Of a stretch of 38,908 nucleotides of DNA, positions 25,488 to 33,319 are shown piece after piece. Each line of letters begins with the position of its first letter. The stretch's first letter is position 1. Location: the NCBI RefSeq assembly GCF_004348425.1, contig NZ_SMKK01000072.1, positions 1 through 38,908 on the forward strand, written 5' to 3'. The position numbers and the translations under genes were made by a program. Origin of the DNA: Actinomadura sp. 7K507. GTDB lineage: Bacteria > Actinomycetota > Actinomycetes > Streptosporangiales > Streptosporangiaceae. The notes beneath the pieces are model-generated. The model was not told where the DNA came from and searched no databases. It was given only the letters and a program-made list of their open reading frames with translations.

Positions 25488-26590
25488 CTCGTCCCCGCCT
25501 CCGCTGGTTCGGTGGTGTAGCGGCGGCGCAGCCAGAGGGAGACGTAGACCAGGGCGACCAGGACGGGGACCTCGATGAGGGGGCCGACCACGCCGGCCAG
25601 GGCTTGGCCGGAGGTGACGCCGAAGGTGGCGATGGCGACGGCGATGGCGAGTTCGAAGTTGTTGCCCGCGGCGGTGAAGGCCAGTGTCGCGGTGCGCGGG
25701 TAGGGCAGGCGGACGGCGTGGCCGAGGGCGAACGATCCGCCCCACATCAGCGCGAAGTAGGCCAGCAGCGGTAGCGCGATGCGGGCGACGTCGGCGGGTC
25801 GCCCGGTGATGGTGTCGCCTTGGAGGGCGAACAGGATGACGATGGTGAACAGCAGCCCGTACAGGGCGAGCGGGCCGATGCGGGGCAGGAACCGGGTCTC
25901 GTACCAGTCGCGGCCGCGGGCCCGCTCGCCGGTGCGGCGGGTGAGGTAGCCGGCCAGCAGCGGGACGCCGAGGAACACCAGCACGTTGATCACGATCGTG
26001 CCGGTGGAGAAGTGCACGTCGTCGGCGCCAAGGCCGAGCCAGCCGGGCAGCACCTTGAGGTAGAACCAGCCCAGCGCGCCGAACGCGACGACCTGGAACA
26101 CCGAGTTGAGGGCGATCAGGACGGCGGCGGCCTCGCGGTCGCCGTGGGCCAGGTCGTTCCAGATGACGACCATGGCGATGCAGCGGGCCAGCCCCACGAT
26201 GATCAGCCCGGTGCGGTATTCGGGCAGGTCCGGCAGGAAGACCCAGGCCAGCGCGAACATGAGCGCGGGGCCGATCAGCCAGTTGAGCACCAGCGAGGAG
26301 ACCATCAGGCGGCGGTCGCCGGTGACGGTGCCGAGCCGGTCGTAGCGGACATTGGCCAGCACCGGATACATCATGACCAGCAGCCCGAGCCCGATCGGCA
26401 GCGAGATCCCGCCGATCTCGACCTTGGACAGCGCGTCGTCCAGGCCGGGCACCGCACGCCCGAGCCCGAGACCGGCCGCCATGGCCGCGATGATCCACAC
26501 CGGCAGGAACCGGTCCAGCGTGGACAGCCTGCCCACCAGGCCCGGCTCGCCGGTTCCGGGCTGCGAGGTCGCCGGTTCGGTGGTGGTCAT
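25484..26590 (-). CDS. acr3: Acr3 arsenite efflux transporter
   Basis: BASS-superfamily arsenite exporter, 368 aa, about ten membrane segments. The conserved Cys137 sits in GLARCIAMVVIWNDLA, the Acr3 signature in TM4. GNNFELAIAVAIATFG near residue 300 is the second conserved half. ATG 26590 overlaps the ArsR stop (TGATG). It acts with the arsenate reductase encoded 2 genes downstream to detoxify arsenate. Confidence 0.95.
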   Translation of the reverse strand: MTTTEPATSQPGTGEPGLVGRLSTLDRFLPVWIIAAMAAGLGLGRAVPGLDDALSKVEIGGISLPIGLGLLVMMYPVLANVRYDRLGTVTGDRRLMVSSLVLNWLIGPALMFALAWVFLPDLPEYRTGLIIVGLARCIAMVVIWNDLAHGDREAAAVLIALNSVFQVVAFGALGWFYLKVLPGWLGLGADDVHFSTGTIVINVLVFLGVPLLAGYLTRRTGERARGRDWYETRFLPRIGPLALYGLLFTIVILFALQGDTITGRPADVARIALPLLAYFALMWGGSFALGHAVRLPYPRTATLAFTAAGNNFELAIAVAIATFGVTSGQALAGVVGPLIEVPVLVALVYVSLWLRRRYTTEPAEAGTR

Positions 26591-26901
26591 CAGCAGGGCC
26601 TCTTACGGCCGTCGGTGAGGGCGGCGCGGGCGGCGTCGGCGAGGTCGCCGAGCCGTGCGGCCAGGACGTCCAATGCCTCGGGGCGCAGCCGGTAGTAGGT
26701 GAACCGGCCGCACGGCTCGGTATCCACCAGACCGGAGTCCTTCAGTACCCGAAGGTGGTTGGAGATGTTGGTCTGGCGGGCACCGGTCTCCTCCACCAGA
26801 TGGCACGTGCACAACGCCTCACCGGCGAGCAGGCCCACGATCCGCGCGCGCAGCGGATCCGCCAGCACCCGCAGCACATCAGTCTCAACTGACATCATCA
26901 T
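26590..26901 (-). CDS. arsR: ArsR arsenite-responsive repressor
   Basis: 103 aa. HTH around QTNISNHLRVLKDSGLV. The As(III) site is Cys31 and Cys33 in ALCTCHL, like ELCVCDL of classic ArsR; additional Cys occur in EPCGRF and at the extreme C-terminus. Three ATG codons (26901, 26898, 26895) are consecutive; 26901 is used. No Shine-Dalgarno is seen and the start is close behind the -10. It controls acr3, the degenerate ArsC gene and arsC. Confidence 0.92.
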   Translation of the reverse strand: MMMSVETDVLRVLADPLRARIVGLLAGEALCTCHLVEETGARQTNISNHLRVLKDSGLVDTEPCGRFTYYRLRPEALDVLAARLGDLADAARAALTDGRKRPC

Positions 26902-26940
26902 GGACTGATACGTTAGCAGGCGACGCGACGACGAAGTCAA
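26878..26940 (-). promoter_or_regulatory. arsR-acr3 promoter and dyad operator
   Basis: Minus strand: TTGACT (26940-26935), 19-base spacer, TAACGT (26915-26910), then ATG 26901, consistent with a leaderless mRNA. ATCAGTC (26878-26884) and GACTGAT (26903-26909) form a perfect 7-bp dyad with an 18-base gap, spanning the start codon. Confidence 0.6.
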
Positions 26941-27008
26941 CCGCCGTGGCACCTCCGGTCAACGCCCCACCGACGACAGGATCGTCGCGCTGCCGTGGAT
27001 CCGGTCGG

Positions 27009-28265
27009 TCATGTCTGGCGGGAGGAGTGCTGTTGTGATGGGTCGGGGACGCTGGCCAGGAGCGCGGCCAGGGCCGCTGCGAGCGCGAGGACGGTGAAGA
27101 GGGCCGGGTAGCTGCCGAGGGTGCCGGCGAGAGCGGCTCCGGCCCAGGGCGCGAGGGCGGTGGCGATGGTGATGGGGGCGGCCAGGATGCCCGAAAGGGT
27201 GCCGTAGGCGGCGACGCCCCAGCGGTCGGTGACGGCGGTGGCCTGCAGGAGGGTGGCGATGCCGCGGGTGACGCCGGCCAGCACCGCGACGGCGATGAGC
27301 AGGTGCATGGGGCCGGGGACGAGTGCCAGGGCGGCGGTGGTGGCGGCGGACAGGCCGAGGATCCAGACGGTGCGGCCGCGGACGCTGGTGCGCCTTGAGA
27401 GCGGGCGGTAGCACAGGCGGCCGGCGACCTGGCCGATGCCGCCCAGGCCGAGTGTCCAGGCGGCCAGGGTGGGGCTGGCGCCGCGGTCGGTGAGCAGTGG
27501 GATGAGGTTGATCAGGACCGCGTACATGGCGAACGCGGACAGGGTGAGCGCGATGGCCAGCAGCCAGAACGGGCGGCTGCGCGTGATCCGGCGTATCGCC
27601 TGTGGGCGGGCGGGATGGTCGGCGGCGGTTTCTCGGTCGCCGGAGGACGCGGGCCATGGGCGGCGCAGGGCGATGGCGTGCAGGGGGATGGTGACGGCGG
27701 CGAGGACGGCGGCGAGGGCGAGGTAGACGCCGCGCCAGGTCAGGTGCGCGGCCAGGGTGTCGGTGAGCGGCGCGAACACGGTGCTGGCCAGGCCCGCCAC
27801 CAGCGTGAGGGTGGTGAGGGCGGGCAGGTGGCGGGGCGCGTAGTAGCGGGTGAGCGCGGCGAAGGCGGGCTGGTACAGGACGGCCGACATCGCGACTCCG
27901 GCCAAGAACCACGCTGCGGCGAACCAGAGCAGCGACGGTGCCACGGCCACTGCCACCGCTGCGGCGGCGGCCAGGACGGAACCGCTTGTCATCAGGGCGT
28001 GTGGGCCGCGGCGGTCCAGGACGCGGCCGACGGGGATGCCGACGAGGGCGGCGACGATGAGCGCGGCGGAGAACGCCGCGGTGATGGCGGGTGTGGACCA
28101 GCCGGTGTCGGCGGTGATGGCCGGCGCCAGCACCGGAAAGGCGTAGTACAGCACGCCCCAGCTGGTGATCTCGGTGATACAGAGGGCGACCAGCACACCA
28201 CGCGCGCTCGAACCGGTCCCGGCGGCCGGAACCGCGGGGACCGGGATCGAGGATGCGGAATCCAC
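27009..28265 (-). CDS. MFS transporter in arsenic island
   Basis: Major facilitator protein of 418 aa with 12 predicted helices. The loop 2-3 motif is seen as GIPVGRVLDRRGPH. The C-terminal half starts near residue 215 after the basic linker. GTG 28265 is used, 11 bases downstream of the flavoprotein stop. It is cotranscribed with the Cys-rich flavoprotein gene. MFS proteins in ars loci export arsenic derivatives, so that role is likely but not demonstrated. Broad drug efflux cannot be excluded. Confidence 0.82.
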   Translation of the reverse strand: MDSASSIPVPAVPAAGTGSSARGVLVALCITEITSWGVLYYAFPVLAPAITADTGWSTPAITAAFSAALIVAALVGIPVGRVLDRRGPHALMTSGSVLAAAAAVAVAVAPSLLWFAAAWFLAGVAMSAVLYQPAFAALTRYYAPRHLPALTTLTLVAGLASTVFAPLTDTLAAHLTWRGVYLALAAVLAAVTIPLHAIALRRPWPASSGDRETAADHPARPQAIRRITRSRPFWLLAIALTLSAFAMYAVLINLIPLLTDRGASPTLAAWTLGLGGIGQVAGRLCYRPLSRRTSVRGRTVWILGLSAATTAALALVPGPMHLLIAVAVLAGVTRGIATLLQATAVTDRWGVAAYGTLSGILAAPITIATALAPWAGAALAGTLGSYPALFTVLALAAALAALLASVPDPSQQHSSRQT

Positions 28266-28276
28266 CGACCGCGGAC

Positions 28277-29947
28277 TCAGGCTTCGCCGCTTTCGGCGTC
28301 ACCGGAGTAGCCGTGCACCCGTCCGGTGGCGAAACCGACACCGGCCGGGGCCCCCACGCCGACGGTGTCCTGCTGCGGCGCCTCCGCGGAACCGCAGCAG
28401 GACGGCGTGCTCTCCTCGACTACGGGTTCGGCCGCGCACGAGGTGCCGCATCCGTCCGCCTCCGCACCGGGGAGTCGGTCCTCGCCGACCAGGTCGGTGG
28501 AGCAGACGCCGGTTTCGGGGAGGTCGAGCCGGACGGTGTCAGCGGCCTCCCGGTCGCCGGCCAGGGCGGCGGCGATGGAGCGGACCTGCTCGTAGCCGGT
28601 GGCCATCAGGAAGGTGGGCGCGCGGCCGTAGCTCTTCATCCCGGCCAGGTAGAACCCGGTTTCGGGGTGGGTGAGGTCGCGTTCCCCGTGCGGCGGGACG
28701 GTACCGCAGGAGTGGAAGTTGGGGTCGATCATCGGTGCGAGCTTGGCCGGCGCCTCGGTGGCGGGGTCGAGGTCGAGGCGGATCTCGCGGAGCAGGTCCA
28801 GGTCGGGACGGAAACCGGTGGCGGCGACCACGGCGTCGGCGGCGATGGCCCGTTCGCCGTCGGGGGTGCCGCCGGTGACGGTGACCGGTCCGGACTCGGG
28901 TCCGTCCTCGGGGACGGTGAAGCGCGTGATGGTGAAGCTGCGGACGAGATCGATCGAACCGGCTTCGACGGCCTGCTTGAGCCTGGTGCCAAGGGCCCCG
29001 CGGGCGGGTAGTCCGTCGGCGTCCCCACCGCCGTAGAGACGGGCGACCGAGTTGGAGCGGACGGCCCAGCTGATGCGGGTCCCCGGTGCCTGCTCGGCGA
29101 GTTCGGCCAGCGCGAGAAGGGTGTTGGCGGACGAGTGCCCCATGCCGACGACCAGGGTGTGGCGTCCGGCGAACCGGTCGCGGTCGCGTCCCAGTACGTC
29201 CGGTAGCGGCCCTGTCAGGTAGGGGGCGGCGTGGTCTTCGCCGATGGCGGGCAGGCCGGAGTGGCCGAGCGGGTTGGGGTGTCCCCAGGTGCCGGAGGCG
29301 TCGATGACGGCGCGGGCGGTGCGGTCGCGGACCGCCCCTTCTGCGTCGATGGTGCGGACCAGGAGCGGATACTGGTCGCGGTCGATGGTGCGCGTGGCGT
29401 CGACGCCCTGGCGGGTGACGGCGACGACGCGTGTCCCGGTGTGGATGCGGCCCGCCAGCTCCGGGACGCCGGCGAGTGGAACGAGGTAGTCGCCGACGAG
29501 TTCGGCGCCGGTCGGCAGGTGGTCGGGGTCGGGGGCGGTCCAGCCCGTGGGCTCCAGCAGGCGGCGCGCGGCGGCGTCGGTGTTGTAGCGCCATGGCGAG
29601 AACAGCCTGACGTGGCCCCATTCGGAGATCGCGGCGCCGGCCTGCGGCCCGGCCTCCAGGACACGGAAGTCCAGGCCGCGTTCGGCCAGGTGCGCGGCGG
29701 TGGCCAGCCCGACCGGTCCGGCGCCGATCACCACGACCGGCAGGCCGCCCTGGCCGTCGTGGTCTGCGACGCAGCCGCACCCGGCCTCGGTCTTGGCCTG
29801 CAGCAGCGTGGCTCCGGGGTCGACGGGCCGCTCGGCGTCGGTGCAGCAGGCGCTGACGCCGCAGCAACCGCCGCTCTGGGTGTGCTGACCGCTGTTCTGG
29901 CCCGCCGCTGGTGCGGCGGGCTCGTCCCGGTCGGTGCTGGTGCTCAT
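28277..29947 (-). CDS. Cys-rich FAD/NAD(P) oxidoreductase
   Basis: 556 aa. The core is a two-dinucleotide-domain flavoprotein: GAGPVG (75-80) and a second VVGMGHSSANT. The N-terminal tail has Cys28, 29, 34, 35, 57 and 59 (GGCCGVSACC, GCGC). The C-terminal tail has CSTD, CGTSC and CCGS. Both tails are likely metal(loid) binding and are unlike ordinary flavin monooxygenases. ATG 29947 is supported by AAGGGAG. It lies in an ars operon next to an MFS gene. It may oxidise or reduce an organoarsenical or a thiol-bound arsenical; the reaction is unknown. Confidence 0.78.
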   Translation of the reverse strand: MSTSTDRDEPAAPAAGQNSGQHTQSGGCCGVSACCTDAERPVDPGATLLQAKTEAGCGCVADHDGQGGLPVVVIGAGPVGLATAAHLAERGLDFRVLEAGPQAGAAISEWGHVRLFSPWRYNTDAAARRLLEPTGWTAPDPDHLPTGAELVGDYLVPLAGVPELAGRIHTGTRVVAVTRQGVDATRTIDRDQYPLLVRTIDAEGAVRDRTARAVIDASGTWGHPNPLGHSGLPAIGEDHAAPYLTGPLPDVLGRDRDRFAGRHTLVVGMGHSSANTLLALAELAEQAPGTRISWAVRSNSVARLYGGGDADGLPARGALGTRLKQAVEAGSIDLVRSFTITRFTVPEDGPESGPVTVTGGTPDGERAIAADAVVAATGFRPDLDLLREIRLDLDPATEAPAKLAPMIDPNFHSCGTVPPHGERDLTHPETGFYLAGMKSYGRAPTFLMATGYEQVRSIAAALAGDREAADTVRLDLPETGVCSTDLVGEDRLPGAEADGCGTSCAAEPVVEESTPSCCGSAEAPQQDTVGVGAPAGVGFATGRVHGYSGDAESGEA

Positions 29948-30076
29948 GGGCGTCTCCCTTGAAGTCACGGCACTGCTGAAGTCACGGCACTGCAGCCTGT
30001 TTCGATTAACATCGAATCAGACGCAAGAGTGCATCACTGGTTAGATGTATGTCAAATTAGAGAGGTGGCCGAGTTG
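29948..30076. promoter_or_regulatory. Divergent ars promoter with dyad and 17-bp duplication
   Basis: TTCGAT-TAAC-ATCGAA (30001-30016) is a perfect 6-bp dyad between the minus-strand flavoprotein operon and the plus-strand ArsR gene. A perfect 17-bp tandem duplication (29960-29976 and 29977-29993, unit TGAAGTCACGGCACTGC) lies between the dyad and the flavoprotein start. Confidence 0.65.
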
Positions 30077-30430
30077 ATGGAACTTCAGGACGTCTCCGCC
30101 CCGGTGTGCTGCGAGCCGTTGAGCGGCCCGGTGATGGACGAGGACGAGGCCGCCGACCTGGCCCGGGTGTTCAAGGCACTGGCCGACCCCGTGCGGTTGC
30201 GGTTGCTGAACCTGATCGCTTCGGCGGAGGGCGGCGAAGCGTGCGTCTGCGACCTGACCGGCCCCTTCGAGGTGTCCGCGCCGACCATCTCCCACCATTT
30301 GAAGATGCTGCGCCAGACCGGGCTGATCGAGGGCGAGCGGCGCGGCACCTGGGTGTACTACCGCGTCATCCCCGAACGCCTCACCCGGTTGTCGGGACTG
30401 TTCGCGCTACCGGACCTCACCGGCGCCTGA
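30077..30430 (+). CDS. arsR: ArsR-family repressor, CxC type
   Basis: 117 aa. Cys56 and Cys58 in EACVCDLTGP form the arsenite site; a second pair, Cys11 and Cys12, lies in the N-terminal arm, as in arm-linked variants. HTH ends SAPTISHHLKMLRQTGLI. ATG 30077 is chosen; the upstream GTG 30029 extension has no family support. Its 3' end overlaps the convergent ArsO-like gene by 14 bases. It probably binds TTCGAT-TAAC-ATCGAA in the shared promoter. Confidence 0.9.
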   Translation: MELQDVSAPVCCEPLSGPVMDEDEAADLARVFKALADPVRLRLLNLIASAEGGEACVCDLTGPFEVSAPTISHHLKMLRQTGLIEGERRGTWVYYRVIPERLTRLSGLFALPDLTGA

Positions 30431-31541
30431 CCCCTTGAACCGGCGCCGGATCGCCCGCGGGTGCCGCGGCTCCGTTGCGACGTGACCGTCCGAGCAGCCG
30501 GGTGAGGACGTGGCGGGCGTCCGCGCCGACGCCGCGCAGGGTGGCCGAGGCGAACGAGCGCTGCCATTCCAGCCCGACGTAGCCGAGTCCGGGGACGGCG
30601 GTGGAGACGCCTGCGCGGTGGCGGGGCGTCCCGTCCTCGGTCAGGGCTCCGAGCCCGGCGAGGTAGTCGACGCCGGGCCGGTATCCGGTGGCGAGGAGCA
30701 GCACATCGACGTGCTCGCGCGTGCCGTCGCTCCAGATGACCTGGTCGCCGTCCAGGCGGTCGAACATGGGGCGGCGGTCGGGGTTGCCCGAGGCGACGGT
30801 GTCGCGGTAGGTGCCGATGTCCATGACGGGGGTGCCCTTGCCTCCGGTCAGCAGAGGCCTGGCCCAGCCGGCGGTGTCCAGGCCGGTGCGCCGCAACCAG
30901 AGGTGGATGTCGCGGCCCGCGATCCGCTGTGGCATGAAGCGGAGAGGATGCCGGGTGGCGAGGGTGACGTCGGCGACGGCGGCGAGTTCGATCGCGATCT
31001 GCACCGCCGAGTTCCCGCCGCCGACGATCACCATCCGCTTGCCGGCGAACGGCTCGGGGCGCCGGTAGTCGGACGAGTGCAGCACCGTCCCGGCGAAGGA
31101 CTCCAGGCCCGGCGGCGCGGGACGGTAGGGGCGGCTGAACGCGCCCGTCGCCGCGATCACCAGCGGAGCGGTGAACACCTCCCCGGCCGCGGTGACGGCC
31201 TGGAATCCGTCCCCGTCCTGCGTGCGGGCGAGGCGTTCGACGCGGTGGCCGGTGCGGATGTCGGCGTCCAGGCGGGCGGCGTAGCCGGTCAGGTAGGCGA
31301 CCACCTCGTCCCGTTCCGGATAGCGGTCGGGGTCACCGGGGAACGGCGCGCCGGGCAGGGCGCTGCGGCGGGCCGGGGAGAACAGGGTGAGGCTGTCGTA
31401 GTAGTGCGGCCAGGAACCGGCAGGCTGGTCGGCGGCCTCCAGGACCAGCGGGGTCAGGCCGAGGGTGCGGGCGGTGCGGGCGGTGGCCAGTCCGGCCTGA
31501 CCTCCGCCGACGATGAGCAGTGAGGCTGTGCGGGTGGACAT
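30417..31541 (-). CDS. ArsO-type flavin monooxygenase
   Basis: 374 aa FAD/NADPH protein. GGGQAGLA (12-19), a second VIVGGGNSAVQIA (about 170-182), and the segment FMPQRIAGRDIHLWL. This length and order match ArsO, the putative flavin monooxygenase of actinobacterial ars clusters, whose reaction is not settled. ATG 31541 is six bases from a predicted -10, so the mRNA is leaderless. It is divergent from an ArsR-like gene and convergent with another, overlapping the latter by 14 bases. Confidence 0.85.
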   Translation of the reverse strand: MSTRTASLLIVGGGQAGLATARTARTLGLTPLVLEAADQPAGSWPHYYDSLTLFSPARRSALPGAPFPGDPDRYPERDEVVAYLTGYAARLDADIRTGHRVERLARTQDGDGFQAVTAAGEVFTAPLVIAATGAFSRPYRPAPPGLESFAGTVLHSSDYRRPEPFAGKRMVIVGGGNSAVQIAIELAAVADVTLATRHPLRFMPQRIAGRDIHLWLRRTGLDTAGWARPLLTGGKGTPVMDIGTYRDTVASGNPDRRPMFDRLDGDQVIWSDGTREHVDVLLLATGYRPGVDYLAGLGALTEDGTPRHRAGVSTAVPGLGYVGLEWQRSFASATLRGVGADARHVLTRLLGRSRRNGAAAPAGDPAPVQGVRRR

Positions 31542-31547
31542 GGGCGA

Positions 31548-31589
31548 AACATATCATCAATTTGCAATATTTCAATGTGATGATAGATC
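31548..31589. promoter_or_regulatory. Divergent arsO/arsR promoter with 8-bp dyad
   Basis: TATCATCA (31552-31559) and TGATGATA (31578-31585) are a perfect 8-bp dyad with an 18-base gap. Minus strand: TTGAAA (31575-31570), 16 bases, TATGTT (31553-31548), then ATG 31541. On plus, TTGCAA (31562-31567), 16 bases, TAGATC. The GTGATGATA half also occurs in the CmtR operator (24640-24648). Confidence 0.6.
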
Positions 31590-31635
31590 GCGTAGGGTTT
31601 CCGTCAGACGCCGCCGCGAGGGGAGAGTCGACGTC

Positions 31636-32028
31636 GTGACCGAACACGTGACCGGACCGCCGCCACAGCCGATGGCGCCCGTTGACGCAACGTGCGCGGT
31701 GGCGGATGCCGGATGCGGGGCCTCGACGGCGCAACTCGGAGCCGGGGGGCGCGAGTTCCTCAAGGCGCTGGCCAGCGAACAGCGCCAGGCGATGCTGGAG
31801 CTGTTCACCGGCGGGATCGAGCTCACCGTCGGCACCGTCGCCGAACGCCTCGGCATCGCCCAGCCGACCGCCTCCCAGCAACTGGCACTGCTGCGCCGCG
31901 GCGGCCTGCTGACCTCCCGCAGAAAAGGCAAGCAGGTCCACTACCGCATCGACGCCGACGCCGTCGAGCGGTCTCTGACCGAACTCCAGACCTACCTGCG
32001 CACCTGCTGTCCGCCCAGCGACCGCTGA
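31636..32028 (+). CDS. ArsR-like regulator with terminal Cys pairs
   Basis: 130 aa. HTH reads LTVGTVAERLGIAQPTASQQ. It lacks the CxC of alpha-3. Cys20 and Cys27 lie in the N-terminal arm and Cys124 and Cys125 at the C-terminus, so metal(loid) sensing could use other sites. GTG 31636 has GGGGAG 10 to 12 bases upstream. Divergent from the ArsO-like gene. Its 3' end overlaps the truncated recombinase ORF. Confidence 0.8.
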   Translation: MTEHVTGPPPQPMAPVDATCAVADAGCGASTAQLGAGGREFLKALASEQRQAMLELFTGGIELTVGTVAERLGIAQPTASQQLALLRRGGLLTSRRKGKQVHYRIDADAVERSLTELQTYLRTCCPPSDR

Positions 32029-32837
32029 CCCGCCGACCGCAGGGCCGTGCGCCGTAGCTGGTCGAGCGTCCATCCGCGGCCGCGCGGATCGAGCGCGGCC
32101 GTACCCACCTTGAACAGGTACTCGGCTCGCGAGTAGGACAGCCGGCCGCGGCCCGTGCCGGGATCCGCGTCCGTCGGCGCGGGCGCCCGGCTGCCGGAGG
32201 CGGGCGCCCGCCTGCCGGTCAGGAACACCGGCCCGGACGTGCGGCCGGCCAGCAGGCGCGGCAGCAGGTCGGCCGAGCCGTCCCGCCAACTGACGTACTC
32301 GGCGGCGCGCCGGACGGACGCCACCCGGGCGTGCCGGGAACCGAGGTCCAGGTCCTCGACGTTCAGCGCGAGGATCGCCTGCGCGTGCCCGGCCGTCTCG
32401 TACAGCAGCGTCCACAGCGTGCGCTCGCGCAGCGCGTGCCCGCCGCCGGTGAGCAGCGTCCGAAGCAGTGCCTCGGGGAGGCAGCGGTCCCCGCGGCGGG
32501 CGGGCTGCCGGCGGCTCAGGTGCCGCGCCGGGTTGGTCGCGAGGATCTCCCGGCGTTGCGCCCACGCGGTGAACGAGCCGAGCGCCGACAGGTGCCGGTT
32601 CCACGTCGCGGCCGCCGCGCCGTCCCAGCGCAGCATCACCGCGGCGTAGTCCTCGGGGGTCAACTCGCAGACGGGGCGTCCAGGGCCGGCCACGTCGACC
32701 AGCCGCCCCAGGGTCTCGGCATAGCAGGCGCGGGTGGCCGCCACCTGGATCGAGTCGAGGTAGCGGCCGACCGCGGCCGGGAGAGGCACAGGACCGGCGG
32801 TCCGGCCGGGCCGGGCTGGGAACGTGTCGTCGTACAC
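31992..32837 (-). pseudogene. Truncated tyrosine recombinase (integrase)
   Basis: Actinobacterial tyrosine-recombinase homologue of 281 codons. N-terminal SAM-like domain, then LLYETAGHAQAILALNVEDLDL (family blocks LLYETAGHAQ and ILALNVEDLDL), where the first catalytic Arg (normally A-A-R-A) is His. Near the end, GWTLDQLRRTALRSA replaces the usual H-Q-L-R-H-S form, with Asp and Arg at His sites. Homology stops at about 32040 and the C-terminal H/W and Tyr nucleophile segment is missing, with the tail read from an unrelated strand of the ArsR gene. It is thus inactive. GTG 32837. It marks the right edge of the metal island. Confidence 0.75.
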
Positions 32838-33319
32838 CGGGACCCCCAGATGCGGTATGTAACGTTATCCAGCCGGTCAGTAAATACTATCCGCCTGGAT
32901 ACAAAACCCCCCATTGTCGCGGCAGGTAATCCACATTATCTGCCACTTCAACAGCGGGCGGACGAGTCGCTCGCCGCTATATGTATGACTGTCCACGGGC
33001 ACCACTAAACCTCACATGCGCACTTCCCAAGAGAACCCTTTGCCCCGGCATCGGTAGGTAAAGTCTCCGGTCGACCACTTCCCTTCACGAAACGGGCCGG
33101 TGTTAGCTGAGGAAGCGACAGGACGGAGTTGCTGATCGGCGCATCGGCGAGAACAGGACTTGCCCCGAAGGGTGCTGTTCTGTTTCTCACCGAACGGCCG
33201 GGGCTGCCATCGGCAGCGTGCCGTATAGAAATCGGCCGGCTCCGCCAAAGAATATCTGCCGCACGAAGACCGGCCACCAAGAAGGGCGGCCGGGTCCCGA
33301 AAAGAAAGGAAGTAGTCCG
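32838..33319. promoter_or_regulatory. 480-bp gap with inverted repeat, no gene
   Basis: No credible ORF. TATCCAG (32866-32872) and CTGGATA (32895-32901) are a perfect 7-bp dyad with a 22-base spacer, in a locally AT-rich stretch. The rest should contain the promoter of the lanthipeptide locus, but I cannot identify it with confidence. Confidence 0.45.

Noticed and set aside
26959..28341. 460-codon frame over the MFS gene
   Set aside because: Shadow frame, Arg/Pro/His-rich, without hydrophobic segments.
31992..32837. Functional integrase
   Set aside because: The nucleophile Tyr region is missing and catalytic Arg/His residues are changed.
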